Origin: Trichoderma breve
Lineage: Eukaryota; Ascomycota; Sordariomycetes; Hypocreales; Hypocreaceae
Assembly: GCF_028502605.1 (NCBI RefSeq)
Contig: NC_079237.1
Span: 1,798,001-1,862,000, forward strand
Direction of reading: 5' to 3'
DNA: 64,000 nucleotides
Made by a program: the position numbers and the translations under genes. This document shows positions 46,800 to 59,261 of the stretch, piece by piece. Position 1 is the stretch's first letter, and each line of letters begins with the position of its first letter. The notes beneath the pieces were generated by a model. The model made no database searches, had not been told where the DNA came from, and worked only from the letters and a program-made list of their open reading frames with translations.

Positions 46800-48677
46800 T
46801 GGCCTGAATGAGACGACACAGCGGATAGAGGATGCCTGGCTTTGAACCTGGAGAGAGTGAAACAGCTTCTCGGCACTGAAGCTGCTTCTGTAAGCCGGGC
46901 GGCCTGAGCCAAACGTCTGGCGGGCACGGCGCTCGACGCTTGCAAAGGATGTAAGTCGAGCTCACGCAGCAATTGGAGAGGCGAGGCTGAGGTGCGCCAG
47001 CGGCCCACCAACGACGATTTGAGAAAGTCGGACAGGGCGATGCGACAGGAGTCTTTGCAAGGGAGCTGGTTGGCTAATCACGTGGAGGCGCCAACCTCTA
47101 AATTCCTGGTAGCGACGTGCGTTGGCGGGGCGAGACAAGGCGAAAGCTGCAAAGGCACACGCTGACAGGGGACAGTGTGAGACCGCTGAGGCTTGCTGTT
47201 GGCGATGCGAGGACGAGGCTGGATCTCGAATTCGTTCGTATCGTATCGCGACTGAATGAAATGGCACGGATAGTAGTTGATAACACTTCTGTGGAGGATA
47301 CGGATGATAAATTGCAGAGATAAGATAAAAGTCAAGAAGTATTGTAGTTGAGCGGCTGAGATTAGATCGTGTTGACTGATGTCAAAGGTCAAAGGGTTAA
47401 TATGGTGAAGGCTGAAGGATGAAGGTTGAAAGGTTGAAGAAGAAAGAATCTCGCTTGGGCCTCAAGAGAACTTTCTTTGCCGTCACCCGGCCCCTCCCTT
47501 ATGTACTCCAGGTAGTGCTAGCACAAACACTTTTTGGGTATTTGATAGAGAGGGAAATGGTCGCGCACGTCTACATTAGTGCACAGAGCTGGACAAACAA
47601 AGGAAAAGTCATTTCCTGTTCACTTTTGCCCGGCATGCATGGCGGAGCACTGTGACCATGGATTCACCGACTACTTGCTGGATTCTGATCTGAAAGTGAA
47701 ACAGCTTGGAAGCACTGCATCGTCTCTTCTGTCAGTGGCGAAGACAAATAATCGGGCATTCGGCAACATCACTGACTATTGGTGCCTGGGAAATCTGTCA
47801 GATGACCTTGATTTTTAATTTAGAGCAAAGATGGCAGACGAACGGTTACAGGATTTCTATTTTGAGCCACGTACTTGGAACAAAGAGATTTGATGCCATG
47901 GCTTGATGATGCCTCATGTCCATAGCTCTACAGGTGCCCATGAGCGTCGTACGGCATATTAGGCATCCTCTCTATGACTGCTAGGTGGCATATTCCATGT
48001 CTCTGCCATCTCTCAAGATAGAAAATTGGGCCATTATGGTAAAATGAAACAACATGTTCAATAGCGAATACTAATAAATTGTAGTATCAGCATGGATATT
48101 ACTTCTATATGGACTGTTGAATCTTCTCCACGGCGCATGTGCAAACGGCGCTGCTTACAGAATTAAAGTCTCCGGGCTTCGACGCCTAAATGCAAAAGCC
48201 CTGGTCAGAAAATGTAACCAAAAACTCTCAATTTGATCAATTAAACATTTTTTTTTAGCTCGGCAACGAGCTGCGGTGGCGTCTTGGATGCATTTCCGAT
48301 CAGCTTGGCTGCATAAAAGCTGCACGGCTTGCCGTCTCCGGCTTCTCAACCTGTCGGGCTGCAGATCTGTAGTGCTACCTCAGGTGACTTGTTGGCGCAC
48401 CTAATGTGCAAAGTACCCCTAACCTCCAGGTACCTCAACCCCCGAGTCCCCATGGTTTTTAGCAGACTCCAGCCTGCGAACGCGCTAGAAGCACACCTGC
48501 ATCTCGCAAGCGTCTTCGATCTCGGCTTCACTTTGTTCTCACCTCTCACATCAGTGCCATCTCGATTTATCTGCTTTTCTGCCTAATCGGTCCGTCGCCC
48601 ATGCAGTCTTTTTCACCTGGATGACGTGATTAGAACATATGAGACGCGTGATACGTGTCGCGTCCGCAAATCTGAAC
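46800..48677. other. Divergent intergenic chromodomain gene / RAI1
   Basis: This is a 1.9-kb head-to-head spacer. The first 500 nt is GC-richer and probably the leader/promoter of the chromodomain gene; the rest is AT-richer. No frame carries a domain. A tRNA-like B-box match near 46836 lacks a pairing T-stem. Confidence 0.5.
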
Positions 48678-50298
48678 ATGGCCTCCGACTTCTCGATACA
48701 GCCGATAGGGCGGTTTGTAGGAGCCAGTCAACCCGTCAAGAGACCAAAGGTATGGAAGACAGAAGAAGCTGCGCTGTGCCGAAGCACAACGTAACGAATC
48801 CACTGGTAACCGCCGATTAAAGCTAACATAAATCATCAAATAGGAATTCTCTTGCTTTTCTTTTGATGAGAATCATGAATTTCGCCCTGACGATTCGTCA
48901 GTGAAGTATTACTATCCTCCACAGCTTGGGGCAGACTTATCCTTAGGGTTTAATACCTTTGTGAAACACGATGATTCCCAGGATGAGCATCTCGACAGTT
49001 TACTAAAAGCCATTGTATTACACGAGAAAGAGACTGGAGTCAAGATAGATGCGAATGTAGTCACATGGAGAGGCATGATGACCAAGGTAAAAAAGACTTT
49101 ATGAACCCAGCAGTTAATTGCCATTGCCATAGGAGTAGCAGAAATGAGAACTAACGACATTATAGATGTTGGCTGCGCCGTTTGAGCAATATGATGGGTA
49201 GCAACTCCCTTTCCTCTTCTACCCTGAGACCAATGGCCTGACATATGCAGCTTCGAAATGAATGCAACATTATACCAGGTATATCTATTCATCTCACCTT
49301 GCTTGGCCCTGATTCATATCTCTAACACAACCCATCTCTAGGGAACCATGTAGGTGGTGCAATCCATAGCTTAGCAACCCAGCTTCTAATGTTTATAACA
49401 GTTTTATCGAAGACAACCACGCACAGAAGATGCTTTCGAGACAGAATGAGGATCGCGGGAAACCTAGAAGGGGACCCCCTCTTGATGTTATGCAATTTTG
49501 GGGTTAATCTCAACGCCATCCTCTATATCATCTCCTGCTGACCAATAAAAGGATACAAGTTTGAAACCTTGTCAACGCTTCCTGCTCCATGGGCAGAGAC
49601 ATCGAGAGAGTTTATTGAAAACAGAGATAAACACATTGTCAATAACAAGGAGCAATACTGCTCCGTTGTACGGACTGGCATCGGTAAGGCTGTGCTCTGT
49701 CTAGGAGGAGAAGTCGATGCTAGTAAGTTATCATCATACCGTTACGCTAGCCATCGACTCTGACTAACCATTAAATGAATAGTATGGGACAGCAAGCCCC
49801 AAGAGAAAGGAAAACCCATCAACTGGGTTGAGCTTAAGACAAGCGCCGAGATCCGCCACGGCGGCGATATTGAAAAATTCCACCGCAAGCTCATGAAGTA
49901 CTGGATCCAGTCATTTCTCCTGGGCGTCCCAAAGATTATCGTGGGCTTCCGCACGCAGGACGGCATCCTCGTCGACATCAAGGAGATTGAGACGCAGCAG
50001 ATCCCGCAGACGGTAAACGCGCGCCCGAACCCCGCCTGGAACGCAGATATATGTGTGAATTTTGCGGCCGCTTTCCTAGAGTGTATGTCTTTAAACCCCT
50101 TTCTCTCTCAATTATACTAATCTATGGCTAGGGCTCATGCAAGTCGTGAATGATGAAGGGGTCTGGAGAATATCTCGACGGGCCCATTCGCCCGTCATTG
50201 AGGTTTACAAGGCAGAAGAAACAGGACATGGCGATATCCTGACAGACGAGTTTAAAGACTGGAGAATCAAGCTGGCCCTGGGCGCAAGTGAATCGTAA
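48678..50298 (+). CDS. RAI1: Decapping nuclease RAI1 (DXO/Dom3Z family)
   Basis: Rai1 is the nuclear partner of the 5'-3' exonuclease Rat1; it removes incomplete or non-canonical mRNA caps. Nine exons: 48678-48749, 48844-49086, 49166-49197, 49251-49278, 49342-49349, 49402-49502, 49552-49722, 49783-50082 and 50132-50298, giving 373 residues. It starts FSIQPIGRFVGASQPVKRPK. Conserved blocks are YYYPPQLGADLSLGF, GGEVDA (E215, D217), WVELKT (E235, K237), the ExK metal motif, KYWIQSFLLG and GFRTQDGIL, so the active-site set of RAI1/DXO appears complete. Exon 5 is only 8 nt and is required to read ATLYQGTIFIEDNH. All phases agree. Introns are 49-94 nt. The gene is convergent with the kinase gene. 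The call is firm. Confidence 0.93.
49342..49349 (+). other. 8-nt microexon of RAI1
   Basis: GGAACCAT sits between a 63-nt intron ending CTCTAG (49341) and a 52-nt intron starting GTAGGT (49350). Including it gives TLYQGTIFIED in frame. Skipping it shifts the frame. Confidence 0.8.
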
Positions 50299-50914
50299 GA
50301 ATTTCGGATGTAACAATCAGTCAAGATTGCTTTAAATCGAAGGGAGTGCGACAATCTGGAAAAAGGCACAAATATATAGTACGGCGTTTTGCAATCGTCA
50401 ATACCAGTTTTACGTTGATCCCATCATGAGATATCCTTCCATTATGTTGGGTTACATGGCTACATACATCCATACGCACATTCCGAATAGCAAATAAAAA
50501 TCAATCATCCTATCAGACGCCCGTTCCCTCGACCTTGAAAAAAAAAACAAATCGAACAAAGTTGAAGAAAAAAAAGATGTAAAGAGGTGAAAAGAAGAGA
50601 AGAAGAAGAATAGAACATAGAAAAGAGACAGCACCCGTACGTACTCCAATGGCTTTATCAGCCGCAAATTTCAGGTCAAAATAGGTATCTTAGACGAAGA
50701 TCCTGAACGCCTCATCCCTCTAATAGTTGCTCCTCATCCGGGGGACGGGACTTGATATGCCAAATTCATTATATCGCGTGTGAAATTGTGTCAAACTGTT
50801 GACAAATCCCCTCCCAAGAGAAACCCAACATTATCACTTCATCCATTAAACTCGTTTCAAATCGCATTATTCAGGTACATGCAAAAAAGTGTTTTGCAAA
50901 TTGTAGTTGTTGAA
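50299..50914. other. Convergent intergenic RAI1 / kinase gene
   Basis: This 616-nt tail-to-tail spacer is AT-rich, with an A/G-rich patch at about 50530-50640. I see no gene in it. Confidence 0.6.
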
Positions 50915-53029
50915 TCATATAGCCGGCCACCGGATCCGCAGGCCATCAGCCCACCGATTGTACAGCACGTCAGACAACTGCTTGCAGTGCTCCATACCTG
51001 ACTGGGTTTCCCGCCCAGGGTATTTGTCTTCGATAGCTTGTTTGTCCTGATCTCTTAGGCTCTCCTTTGATACAGGTGACTCGAGTTGGCGTCGGCGATG
51101 GCTCCTGAAATTAGGGTTTGTGGAGGAGCTCAGCGCCAATTTGGCAGGGCTCGGTGACGGAGTCGAGGTTTTGACGACCACTGTTCCCTGAGGAGTGCCA
51201 TCATCTGGGATTTTTTGTACAGACTGACGCAATACTGATGCGTTCAACTTATTATCCTGGCTCATGGCTGTGATGAGGTTGTTCATAAGATGGTACGATC
51301 CCTCCGGATCGACGGCGTCCAATGCTGCAAAGGCTTCGGATAGCTTGGCCAGCGCCTCCCGCTTTGCCATGGTAGAAGTCTGCGCATGAAGCTCTGCAAG
51401 AGTGGGCTCTACTGCCTTAGAGTATAGTCTTCGCCCCAAGAGAGCTTCTCTGCTATTGGGCTCGACCGGCGTAGCCGCGGGTGGGGGAACATTCTCGTCG
51501 ACAAAGACGTCATCATCTGGGGTCGTGGATCTGACCACGAGCGCACCGGCCGGTTCATCTGATGGAACTCTTTGAAACAGACGCATAGTCGATCCCGAAT
51601 TGCCAAAAGACATGTCGGGCTGAAGAGGTCGTTTAGGAGCAATGATTGAGCCACGGGGAGAGCCGTTGGCATATGACGCGGGAACTTGCATGATGGAAGG
51701 TGCACGCCGGACTGTTGACTTTCGGATAGTGCTAACAGCTGGTGACGAAGGTGATGAAGAACCCAGAGGGCCTTCATTGATGTCCAACTTGCGAAATCCT
51801 TCCTCGGCAGCTGAGAGTACAGACGATGATTTACGATGATGCTTGATAGTTGGCCGCTTCGGTGGGACTACGGACTTCACCGTATCAAACACCCATGCTT
51901 CATCGTTGCCACTTTTGGTTGAGATTGTTTGAAGAGTTTCTTGATAGTAAATCGGATGCTTTTGGCGATTTTGATTGGCATCCCACATTTGCCTTTGCAT
52001 GATTAGCTCTTGGAGAGCTTCGATTTTACCAGCCGAGCGAATAAATCTGTGCCGAAGCAGCTCCTTAGCGCTGGGCCGACGACCACACTCTTTGGTTAGG
52101 CACTGGGCCACGAAATCCCGGAATTCCTTGCTAAAGCGATTTTCCAGTCGTGGTGGTGGGTTTTTGGGGATCTGGAAGAGCACTTTCATCGGGTGGATGT
52201 GACAGAGAGGAGGTTCTCCATTGGCCATCTCCATTGCAGTAATGCCCAAAGACCAAATGTCGGCCTTGAAGCTGTAGCCATCTTGTTGAATTACTTCAGG
52301 AGCCATCCAGAACGGAGTGCCCACAAAGGTGTTGCGTTGAGACTTGATGTTGGTGAGCTGGGCGGCGACACCGAAATCAGCCAGCTTCACCTTGCCATTA
52401 TCTGACAGCAAGACGTTTGCCGCCTTGATATCACGATGGATTTTGCCTTCGCTATGCAGATATTGGATTCCATAGAGAAGTTCGCGACAGATGATGGCGA
52501 TGTGTGCCTCAGTGAAGTTTCCCGGTTTTAACTAGAAGAAGTGGTTGATTAGAAACGAATTCAAGATGAGAGAATGAACAGCAGCATCGACTTACCAGAT
52601 CCAAACAGGATCCGCCACCCAAGTACTCCATGATAATCCATAGCTTGTGGCCTCGCAGAAACGAACCCTTGTATTGGGTCACGTAGGGGCTGGCGCAGGT
52701 GCTGAGGACAGCAATCTCGGCCTGAATGTCTTGAATATCATCATCGCTGGACTCAAGATCAATCTGCGCAACACGGTCTCGTTAGTTCACTGCCCCTTCT
52801 TTGAAAGGAATAAGAGTCATGAAAGCGGGTAATTCAGGGCAGGTCATACATGTTTAATGGCCACAGTCTCTCCGGTAATCTTATCGATTCCCTTGTAAAC
52901 AACTCCAAAACTTCCGCCTAGAAGACAAACGTTAGTCGTGCGAACAAGCAAACCGTCAACAAGAGTGGACTCACGGCCTAGTTCCTCCAGCACCTGGTAG
53001 TCCGACGCGAGACTCTCGTCATCAGCCAT
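50915..53029 (-). CDS. Ste20-family (germinal-centre-kinase type) Ser/Thr protein kinase
   Basis: This is a protein kinase of the Ste20/GCK group, the group that contains Sid1, Nak1/Kic1 and MST-1, which act in septation and polarity signalling. Exons 53029-52975, 52917-52850, 52763-52596 and 52531-50915 give 635 residues. The kinase domain (11-265) has glycine loop LGRGSFGVV, VAIKH (K40), HRDIKAANVL (D131), DFG (149-151) and the GCK signature GTPFWMAPE, so it should be active. HRFIRSAGKIEAL follows, then a Ser/Pro-rich tail and a short conserved-looking C terminus (LSDVLYNRWADGLRIRWP) that could bind a partner. The N-terminal location of the catalytic domain fits GCK, not PAK. It is divergent from CYK3, also a cytokinesis gene. 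The subgroup (Sid1, Nak1 or MST-1) is unresolved. Confidence 0.92.
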
Positions 53030-55225
53030 CCTGGCGAAGGGTCAAGCGATATTGCCCTTCCCTTTTGTGTTCGTACTCTCCCAGATGCCGGCGCAATTAA
53101 ACAAAACAGGGCAGGCAAGGCGATATGCGCAAGGGCCGCGCTGGTGGGAAGTCGAAATTGGCGTCAGTCGGGATTAAGCAGCGAACAGTGGAACTTGCGG
53201 CAGATGTCGAGCCGAAGGAAGCCAAGAACGATCGGATAACAAGGCGTCAACAGTACGTAACCGTAGGAGCCCTAGTTTAATATACAAACGGCAGATAGTA
53301 GTAGCATTCTAACTGCTTTGCAGTCAAGGTTAAAGAGTGAACAAATGGACGGTTGTCCGGGGCAGTGGAGTCTGCAGACAGCTACATGTAGGGGGTAGTT
53401 TTTGTTTACGTCCGCTTTGGGATAGCTTTTGGGCTGGCGGGGGGAATTCTTAGGTTGCACCAGCGGGCTTTAGGCCTGGAGGACCACTAATTGGAACCTA
53501 CAGGTACTAAGTTTGTATTGAAGTTTAATGGATCCATCACGTCAATGCTGTGCTGTTGATAATTTCAAAATTTCGACAATATTATGATGGACATCTGCAC
53601 TGCGATAAACAGTCATGCATGCGCGGCTGATAAAGCTGAGGAGGGATCAACAAACATGCAGCTTGTTGCTCACGCCAATGCACGAAAGCAGTGCATTCTG
53701 CCTGCTTTCTGCTGCACGGCAACCCATAGTGCATATCGGGGTGTGGGCGGGAAATGGATGGACGAGGTGTACCTAACAGTCAGCCCAGCCCAGCACTTCA
53801 GAATACCTACGTCAATTACTAAGGACCTCACTCTTGCAGTGGAGGATTTGGATGGAGCTGTGCTCAGCTGTACAGGCATTAATGCTGCTCGATGCTTTAG
53901 TACATTGGCATTAGTGCTTTAAGCCACCAGCATTTCATGTAGCGCCTAGCAATCTCCATACTTGACGTAATCCACACGTTTCAGCAAATTTTCTTCGGCG
54001 GCCGCTACTATACCTTATTCTCGCCGTCAGCTCTCCGTACCTGGGCCGGAGACATAGATAGACATTCAATCAAACTCAAACTTACACCAAAGCCAAAGGG
54101 AGGCTCTTCTCTGCTGCAGCCCGTCGCCATGGAACCGCGCCTCGATCCCCCTCCCCCCAGCCACCCAAAGATCTGGCTCGCCATTCGCAGGCTTCCAATT
54201 CGTCTTACAGTTGATCACAGGCGTTGTTAGCGCCATCGCACAGCGCATGGCGCTAACACGAGGGGCCGCGCTCCCTTCCGCCAGCCACCTCCAAATCGAT
54301 CACCACGGCAACGGCCATCTGCCCCTCTGTTGTCCCGGGCCCTGCAAGGCGTCGCCGGCAGCTTTTCGTCGGCCAGTCCCGTAGCTGCGTAGCTCCAGCA
54401 CGGGGACAACGCTGAGAAGCGGACCTTTGGAACCTTGGAGCTGCGTCCATGCCTTGCTGCAATCTCGCTTGATGCAGCCCAATCCACGACCTGCGGCTGC
54501 GAGACCAGAACGTCAAATTGCTACGCTGCTTGCCATTACTCGCCGACTATTCGCACAGCTCTCGCACAGCTCCTTGTCTGTCCAACAATCTCATCTGTAC
54601 TTGACACACACGGGCCCCCTGCACCCAACTCCTGGTACCCAATACCTAGCCTACCTGCAGTTTGCATTGCATTCAATTGCACAAGCTTCCATTTGATCCA
54701 TTCTGCCTGTGCTCAGCTTGCATTAGCCCTTGAGTTGCTGGGTCTCTGCTCCTGCTCTGTGCTGCGTCTAGGTCCAGGGCTGCGAGAGACAAAGAGAATT
54801 CCAATCCGCCCCCCGTCTGCCATCAACAAGAGCCCAGGGTATCATGCTTTTTGCTGCCGCCGTTGGATCGCAGCGTTTGGACATGTGCCATCTCTCAATT
54901 CTGGGCCTTTTCTAATCCATCGCCAGCCGCGCCTTTTCGATTGCGCGTTGTCGGGCTGAGATTTCGACGGCCAGCCTGGTTTGTTCGGTGAAGCGGCGAG
55001 GTGCCGAACGCGTCGATTGATTCCATCAGCTGCACACACCTGTCACCCCGATACTTGCTGCCAGACAAGGGATAAACAACAACGGGGATAATTTTTTTGC
55101 CCTTGTTCCCTTTTTCTCTCTCGCTCTCTTCCTCCCCCTTCTCCTTCTTCCTTCGACCATTTGCTCTCCCACAACTTCAGAGCTGGTCAATTCGGCGACT
55201 GAAGCGTGGCGCAACTGTCAACATT
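53030..55225. other. Divergent intergenic kinase gene / CYK3
   Basis: This is a 2.2-kb head-to-head promoter region. A C/T-rich leader (about 55080-55190) precedes the CYK3 start. Frames on both strands at 54227-54959 are open for 60-174 codons but have no domain. No gene is supported. Confidence 0.5.
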
Positions 55226-58200
55226 ATGGCGCTATCACCGCCGCCGTTGCCCTCACGATTTCCGTGTTGGTGCCGGGCCATCTATTCTTGGGGAGGCGAG
55301 GTTTGTCATATGACGTCGCGTGCCGGCTTGCTCTCAATTGCTAACATTTCTGCAGTCCAAACGCGACCTGGGATTTATCGAGGGCGACTTGATCGAATGT
55401 CTGAATGCGGGAGACGGTTCGTGGTGGGTGGGCAGGCTATTTCGAGATCGGAGGACTGTCGGGTCTTTCCCGTCCAATTTCGTCGAGGTACTACCAGAAG
55501 ACTTTCGGCCAACAAAAACACCGAGTCCTATACCGCCGAATATAGCGTCAGGGCCCAAGGCGGTGCCGCAAAAATCACGAACATTTCGCAAACCGTTCGA
55601 GGCATATGCCAAAGCGCCACATTATACCACAGCAAAACAACCAGAAACATTTCGAGAAACACCGACGTCGCGTCTCAAGGAAAAGCCGTCTAGGGTGTCA
55701 ACCACATCATCACGATCAAGGGGCAATTCGGCCGCAGCCTCAAGTACTGCTCTTGTCCTTGCAAGGAGTGCTCATGAGGATATCGCTCGCGCTCCTTCCC
55801 CCTCAATCTCACCGGCAAATGGATATGGATCTAGAGCTCCTTCACCGGCTCCTTCCATGGGTCACTCACCGACTCGTCCACCGAGCCGGTTGGAAAATAT
55901 GACGAGGAGCGATTCTCCACCGCCTCCGGCACCACCACCTCACAGGCATGTTGGGCGGGCAGATCCCGATGAAGGGGCACAGGGCTATCAGTCATTATCG
56001 AGGCACGGCTCCTCAGTGTCATACAATCCTTCCAACCTATCACGGCAGGGCTCTACCGTTTCATACAACCCCGCAGAGATAACACGAACGGGATCTACCG
56101 TTTCATATAATCCAGCGGATATTACGCGAACGGGGTCTACCGTTTCATACAACCCGGCAGATATAACAAGAACAGGCTCTACCGTTTCGTACAACCCCAT
56201 GGACGTTATGCGTTCTACCGTGTCATATAATGGACCAGAAATCCCAAGGCACGGCTCGGCCATGTCCTACGAGCCATACAGCCCAGCTCGTCATTCCAAC
56301 AGCTCTTACACGGATCTTCGAGATCTAACAAGGCAGGCCTCATACGATTCCTACAACGATACCAGCTATGGGACCCAGCGTAACGGATACCACACACCCA
56401 GGGGTGGAGGTTCCCATCGACCATCCATGGAGGGAAGCCACATGACGCCGTCACCATTACGCGAAGCAATGGATGATGTGATGCAGCAGCTAGATCGCTT
56501 GGAAGGCATTGGAGGTCGCGAGGCGGAGTCGCCAGAGAGGGCGTTGGAGCGGACATTTGATCCCTGGTCCCCCGATTCTTTCGACCTGGTAGCACCGCAA
56601 CAAAGACAAAAGGAACGAGGGGAACGAGGGCGCATTAGGCCGCTGACGTCGATAGGAATAGCGTTTGACGAAGGTTACGAGACTTGGAGTGGAAATTCTT
56701 CACACAATGCATCACAACAAGATGGACATCGCGAAAAGCCCTACGACCCCCATCTGAGCAATTACGTGGAGAGGATGGAGAAGCAGATCCAAAGAATGCA
56801 CCAACACAGCTCGAGTATGCCAGCCGTGGTGAACCATGAAGATGACGACGATGACGATGACGATAAACCCCCACCCCCACCGCCAAAGGGGCATCCTTAT
56901 TCACGCCCAAAGTCGTCCACTGGGTCAACTGTAGGAGAGTTGGTCACCATGGATAAAAGGACACGGGGACGGAAATTTCCATATGATAGAGCGGTGGGTA
57001 GTATCGAGCGCACCAATACGACAAAAACGACTCAAACAAATGCGTCAACCGGTAATCAGAGCAACAGTAGCTCTTCGACCCAGAGTACAAACAGGACCGT
57101 TTGGAGCGGCGTCTCTGCCGGTGGTTTTAGTGCGACAAGCGCCGGAAGCTTGGCTCGGACCGCCCACCGTGCTCAGAGTTCGTTTAGCATGCGCAACGAT
57201 GAAGGGGACCGTCCTGACTCGCCGTTTACCGGCGTGACTTACCACAGCAGTCATGCTAGCAACTATGCCGGAGGTGGTAGCGGAAGTGGGTTTTCTCGGC
57301 CGATATCCCAGGTTGGCATTCACGAAGATGGTACCCCTGGATTGGGTGGACTTGTCGCGCCCAAATCACCGAAACGAAACATCTTCAAGAAGATCCTCGA
57401 CTCAGCCAAGACGGGCGTTGCTAGCAACCGGGGTAGCATCGCCGCCGGCCATGTGCCCACCGTGAGATCCTCGCCCTTTGCTCGCCTGCAGCAGCCACAT
57501 AATGTAGCACCTGGAGCGAGCATGCTCTCGCTGAGCGGCGCTCGTTCCAGACGCGATGCCGCCAGGGAGATGGGCCTCGGCGCTGCCATCGACTGGGTTC
57601 AAGTCCGTCGAGATGTTAACCGCTCCAATTCCGTCAGCAAAATCGAACGGACCGAGCGCAGAGAGCGCTGCCAGATGCAAGACCACCCCACACTCAATCC
57701 TGTCGATGAGCTTTATGAGGGCATCGAAGGTGACGAAGGGGCGGACGGCATGCCCGTTCATAAACCAGAGAATTACCACATGATCAATCTCGCCCAGGTG
57801 GACAAGAACTCCCGGTTCATAAAGGAGCCGCCTCAGGGGACGACAGTGGCGACGCTCGCACAAACTTACATCTGCAGGCCCTACAGGAGCGATCTGCAAC
57901 GGCTTCGTGCGATATTTACTTGGGTGGCAGAGAAGATCACCTGGGAAGAAGATTTCGAGGGCGACGCCGACACCGAGCGCACCATCCATGCAAAGAGGGG
58001 TTGCGCAGAAGAATACGCTTGCCTTGTGATGGAAATGTGCTCTGCTATTGGGCTGCACTGCGAGGTTGTAAGGGGTTACCTGAAAGCCCCAGGCGACATT
58101 CCCGACCTTAATGTGATGCCCAGATCCAACCACTGGTGGAACGCAGTTATTGTCGACGACGAATGGCGCATGATTGACACCTGTCTAGCAAGTCCCTCGA

Positions 58201-59261
58201 ACCCCAAACGTGCCCTCTACTCCAGCGTCTCCGGATCCTCGGCAGACACCTGGTGGTTCCTCACACGGCCTACTGAGCTGTGCTGGACGCATGTGCCGGA
58301 GCATCACGACCAGCAGCATATTGTGCCCCCAGTAGCCTATGACACGCTGCTCAACCTGCCATGCACATGCCCGGCATACTTCAAGAACGGCATCGAGCTG
58401 GTTGACTTTAACACTAGTCTGACCAGGATAGAAGATCTTGAGATGGTCCACATCAATTTTAACGTACCGGCCGACGTTGAGATTGCAGCCGAAGTTGAAG
58501 CACGAGCACTATCAAAGGATCATGATGGCGATCTATTTGAGAATGGTGATATCGTCAAGAAGAAGGCGCTGGCGCAGGCTGAGTGGTTCAATGGTGTGAA
58601 GCGCTACACAGTCAAGGCGCTACTCCCTGGTGACGAAGGCCAGGGCATGCTGAAAGTCTATGCCGGGAAAAGGGGCTTGATGCAAAGCATCAAGGATATT
58701 CCCCATCCTTTGGCCTTTACTCTACCCATCATCCACGCGGGCGAAAATCCGCCCTATGAATTTGTTACGCGACATCCGACGCCTCACGCACAGAGGCATG
58801 ATATTTATGTTGTCCAACCTCAGTGTCAGCAACTGGCTCTGAACAATACCTTTGTCTTTGCTATCAGACAGCACCCCAGCTCCATTTCAGACGGGCCTCT
58901 CACACCGTCGTCGAATCCCGGGTCGGCCAGCCCAATTCCCTTCATTCGGCCATCTTCGGCGATGAGTGTCAACGCTTCCAGCGCGAGCGGGTCGAACCCC
59001 AGCTCAGCCAGCGGGACCGTTGCGGGAAAGAAGCCCGCCAAACTGGCAATCCAGACACCGGGAGGCAAGATTCTTCGTCTTATGAGAAAGGAGGAGCGCA
59101 AGGGGATCAGCGTTGGATCGCGGACTCCAGACGAAGAGGTTAGCGATGGCGGCACCTGGGAGACGATCATCAAGTGTTCCGAGAGGGGCGTTTGGCGAGG
59201 CCTGGTGCTGGCAGACCGCACCGCTCGATGGTGCGTGTTTGCTGAATGGACATGTGTGTAA
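55226..59261 (+). CDS. CYK3: Cytokinesis protein CYK3 (SH3 and transglutaminase-like)
   Basis: Cyk3 acts at the division site (septum) with Hof1/Inn1-type partners to promote septum formation. Exons 55226-55300 and 55356-59261 give 1326 residues; the 55-nt intron is inside the SH3 domain, and splicing gives RAIYSWGGESKRDLGFIEGD. The SH3 (about 16-72) includes GDGSWWVGRLF and GSFPSNFVEVLP. A long disordered Ser/Pro region with 14-residue tandem repeats (56007-56260), an Asp run and poly-Pro follows. The transglutaminase-like domain lies at about 865-985: TFICRPYR-type entry, RAIFTWVAEKITW, RGCAEEYACLVMEM, NHWWNAV, MIDTC. The core His (HWWN) and Asp (MIDT) are kept, but the usual GxC cysteine position is Ala, so it is probably not catalytic, as for Cyk3 proteins generally. 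The call is firm. Confidence 0.92.
56007..56260 (+). repeat. 42-bp tandem repeats in CYK3
   Basis: Units start at 56007, 56049, 56091, 56133 and 56175, each encoding about GSTVSYNPADITRT. A truncated unit (STVSYN) and a decayed one (GSAMSYEP) follow. Units differ at synonymous positions, so the peptide is better conserved than the DNA. Confidence 0.85.

Noticed and set aside
46836..46850. tRNA-like B-box match (GGTTCAAAGCC on minus)
   Set aside because: The flanks cannot form a T-stem, and no A-box or acceptor stem is found at the right distance.
53584..54959. Several 60-174 codon frames between the kinase gene and CYK3
   Set aside because: They overlap each other on both strands, have no domains, and match promoter/leader sequence.
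57402..58133. 243-codon minus frame inside CYK3
   Set aside because: It is antisense to the conserved transglutaminase-like region and has no domain of its own.
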